A stretch of 64,000 nucleotides of DNA from an uncultured SAR86 cluster bacterium (GTDB taxonomy: Bacteria > Pseudomonadota > Gammaproteobacteria > Magnimaribacterales > Magnimaribacteraceae). The position numbers and the translations under genes were made by a program. The notes under the pieces are model-generated. The model did no database searches. It worked only from the letters and a program-made list of their open reading frames with translations, and was not told the DNA's origin. The first letter of the stretch is position 1. Every line of letters starts with the position of its first letter. Below, one piece after another: positions 62,861-64,000 of the stretch. The stretch is from the NCBI GenBank assembly GCA_902574355.1, contig CACGNN010000001.1, forward strand, positions 1 to 64,000, in the 5' to 3' direction.

Positions 62861-64000
62861 TATGGCTGCCTTATTTCATCCACCATATCAAAAACTTCTT
62901 TTGGCGGAGGTCTGGTAAAAATTGAAATACTTAATGAGAGTGTAAAGTTCAAGATCATTCCAATACAGCCAATTCCCTCAGGCGAGATACCTAAGAACCA
63001 TGAGTCTGAATTATTTATATCTGGATTAATGAATTTGAAATAAATAATATAAGAAGCAGTAAATAGTAGACCTCCAAGCATGCCGGTAATCGCACCTTCC
63101 TTATTTAGCCTTTTATAGAATATTCCCAGAAAAAGTGCTGGAAAGAATGTTGCTGCAGCGAGTCCAAAGGCAAATGCCACAACCTGTGCTACAAATGCCG
63201 GAGGATAAATGCCAAAAATGCCAGCTATGCCTATTGCAACAGCAGCTGCGATTCTTGCATAGTTGAGTTCCTGTTTTTCGGTAATTTGAGGCATATAGGT
63301 TTTCTTTAAAAGATCATGCGAAACCGATGAAGATATAACTAATAGGAGCCCAGCTGCCGTTGAAAGAGCTGCCGCGAGGCCTCCAGCAGCTACTAAAGCT
63401 ATAACCCAGCCAGGAAGTTGAGCTATTTCAGGGTTTGCTAAAACGATTATATCTCTGTCTATATAAATCTCATTTTCATTAGATAAATTGGGTTCATTTT
63501 CAAGAAGTCTCTGTCCATTAGACCCTCTAAGTTCTTGATATGAGGGTTTTACATTTTCCAGAGCATCCCCAGAGGAGTACTGAATTTTTCCGTCTTGATT
63601 TTTATCCATCCATGCAATTAGGCCTATTTCTTCCCAGTTCTTAAACCAGGACGGTGAAGTGCTATAGGGTTGATCTTGAATCGAATCTATTAAATTCATT
63701 CTTGCAAAAGCAGAAACAGCGGGAGCTGTTGTGTATAAAAGTGCTATAAAAATTAATGCGTAACCAGCTGATTGTCTTGCTGCACCGACACTAGGAACTG
63801 TAAAGAACCTCACTATGACATGCGGCAATCCTGCAGTACCAAACATTAGGGCTGCTGTTATACAAAAAATATCAATATTACTTTTAACATTTTCAGTATA
63901 AGCAATGAAACCTAGATCCTTTGTAACCTGATCTAGTTTATCAAGAAGGTATACTTGACTATCGACTAGAGTGCTTCCAAAGCCAATTTGTGGAATAACT
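62860..64000 (-). CDS. Sodium:solute symporter (ActP/VC_2705-like), 5' end outside window
   Basis: The frame runs from 62860 to the window edge (380 residues visible) and goes on beyond it, so the N-terminal half is missing. It has helices typical of the sodium:solute symporter family, with TAALMFGTAGLPHVIVRFFTVPSV, the AALSTAAGLLLVISSSVSHDLLKK segment and a tail FDMVDEIRQP. The pattern fits the cation/acetate or VC_2705 branch. A soluble insert of about 80 residues follows the GYALIF helix. It is the first visible gene of the lgt-thyA-folA operon. Confidence 0.85.
   Translation of the reverse strand, partial: VIPQIGFGSTLVDSQVYLLDKLDQVTKDLGFIAYTENVKSNIDIFCITAALMFGTAGLPHVIVRFFTVPSVGAARQSAGYALIFIALLYTTAPAVSAFARMNLIDSIQDQPYSTSPSWFKNWEEIGLIAWMDKNQDGKIQYSSGDALENVKPSYQELRGSNGQRLLENEPNLSNENEIYIDRDIIVLANPEIAQLPGWVIALVAAGGLAAALSTAAGLLLVISSSVSHDLLKKTYMPQITEKQELNYARIAAAVAIGIAGIFGIYPPAFVAQVVAFAFGLAAATFFPALFLGIFYKRLNKEGAITGMLGGLLFTASYIIYFKFINPDINNSDSWFLGISPEGIGCIGMILNFTLSLSISIFTRPPPKEVFDMVDEIRQP

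Overview
The window reads as a chromosomal segment of an AT-rich, gene-dense gammaproteobacterium, most likely a streamlined marine heterotroph of the SAR86 kind. This placement is inference from content only: there is no rRNA or tRNA gene in the window. It rests on the order yggS-proC-yggT-metX-metW-rdgB, a DUF3450/ExbB/ExbB/ExbD/TonB/TPR cluster, an lgt-thyA-folA run, a sigma-32 gene, many abutting or overlapping genes, and a SAM-II/SAM-V-like riboswitch of the kind frequent in marine bacteria. I see no insertion sequence, prophage, CRISPR array or integrase.

Layout. Positions 1-5037 hold the 3' part of a giant Calx-beta repeat protein with a C-terminal beta-barrel-like domain, probably a surface autotransporter. 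Positions 5134-17439 are accessory: a small exported protein, an orphan Nmad3-domain protein, a VOC / 2-oxoglutarate oxygenase / dienelactone-hydrolase / cupin run, a MerC-like protein, a DUF885 peptidase, a NIPSNAP-like exported protein, a self-contained unit with a structured leader and a 54-residue YRGV-repeat protein, a methyltransferase, an exported ABM-SnoaL protein next to a VOC protein, two related exported proteins flanking a lipoprotein, and a lipoprotein hydrolase. Positions 17464-22964 carry an MFS transporter, rlmN, a flavin monooxygenase, a GPH-type symporter and a VTT membrane protein. Positions 22983-26898 carry an alpha/beta hydrolase, two overlapping phytanoyl-CoA dioxygenase-like genes and an aldo-keto reductase.

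Positions 26918-33084 form a heme block. The minus-strand run hemC(D)-hemB-hemE-hemF-hemJ faces a divergent 5-aminolevulinate synthase gene. Together they take glycine and succinyl-CoA to protoporphyrin IX; only ferrochelatase is missing here, and the HemD part is short and diverged. A Fur-box-like inverted repeat lies between the divergent genes. Positions 33085-45231 hold a frameshifted MazG-like gene, uvrD, a TRAP transporter whose binding protein is separated from its membrane genes by lipB-lipA, an acyl-CoA dehydrogenase, yaaA, a dienoyl-CoA isomerase-like gene behind a 55-residue reading frame, cysQ and a quinone oxidoreductase.

Positions 45326-55272 are mostly housekeeping: rpoH and trmB on the plus strand, then a long minus-strand series of DUF1295-psd, efp-argS, yggS-proC-yggT and metX-metW-rdgB. 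The metX unit has its own promoter, a SAM-II/V-like aptamer that starts at the predicted transcription start, and a terminator hairpin that ends at the start codon. Positions 55465-60710 encode an energised TonB system. The window closes on the minus strand with a sodium:solute symporter (truncated by the window edge), lgt, thyA and folA, overlapping by one base at two of the three junctions.

The most promising candidates for something undescribed are the YRGV-protein leader RNA at about 12625-13019, the Calx-beta array with an invariant 339-bp period, and the exported paralogue pair around a lipoprotein at 15075-16638.
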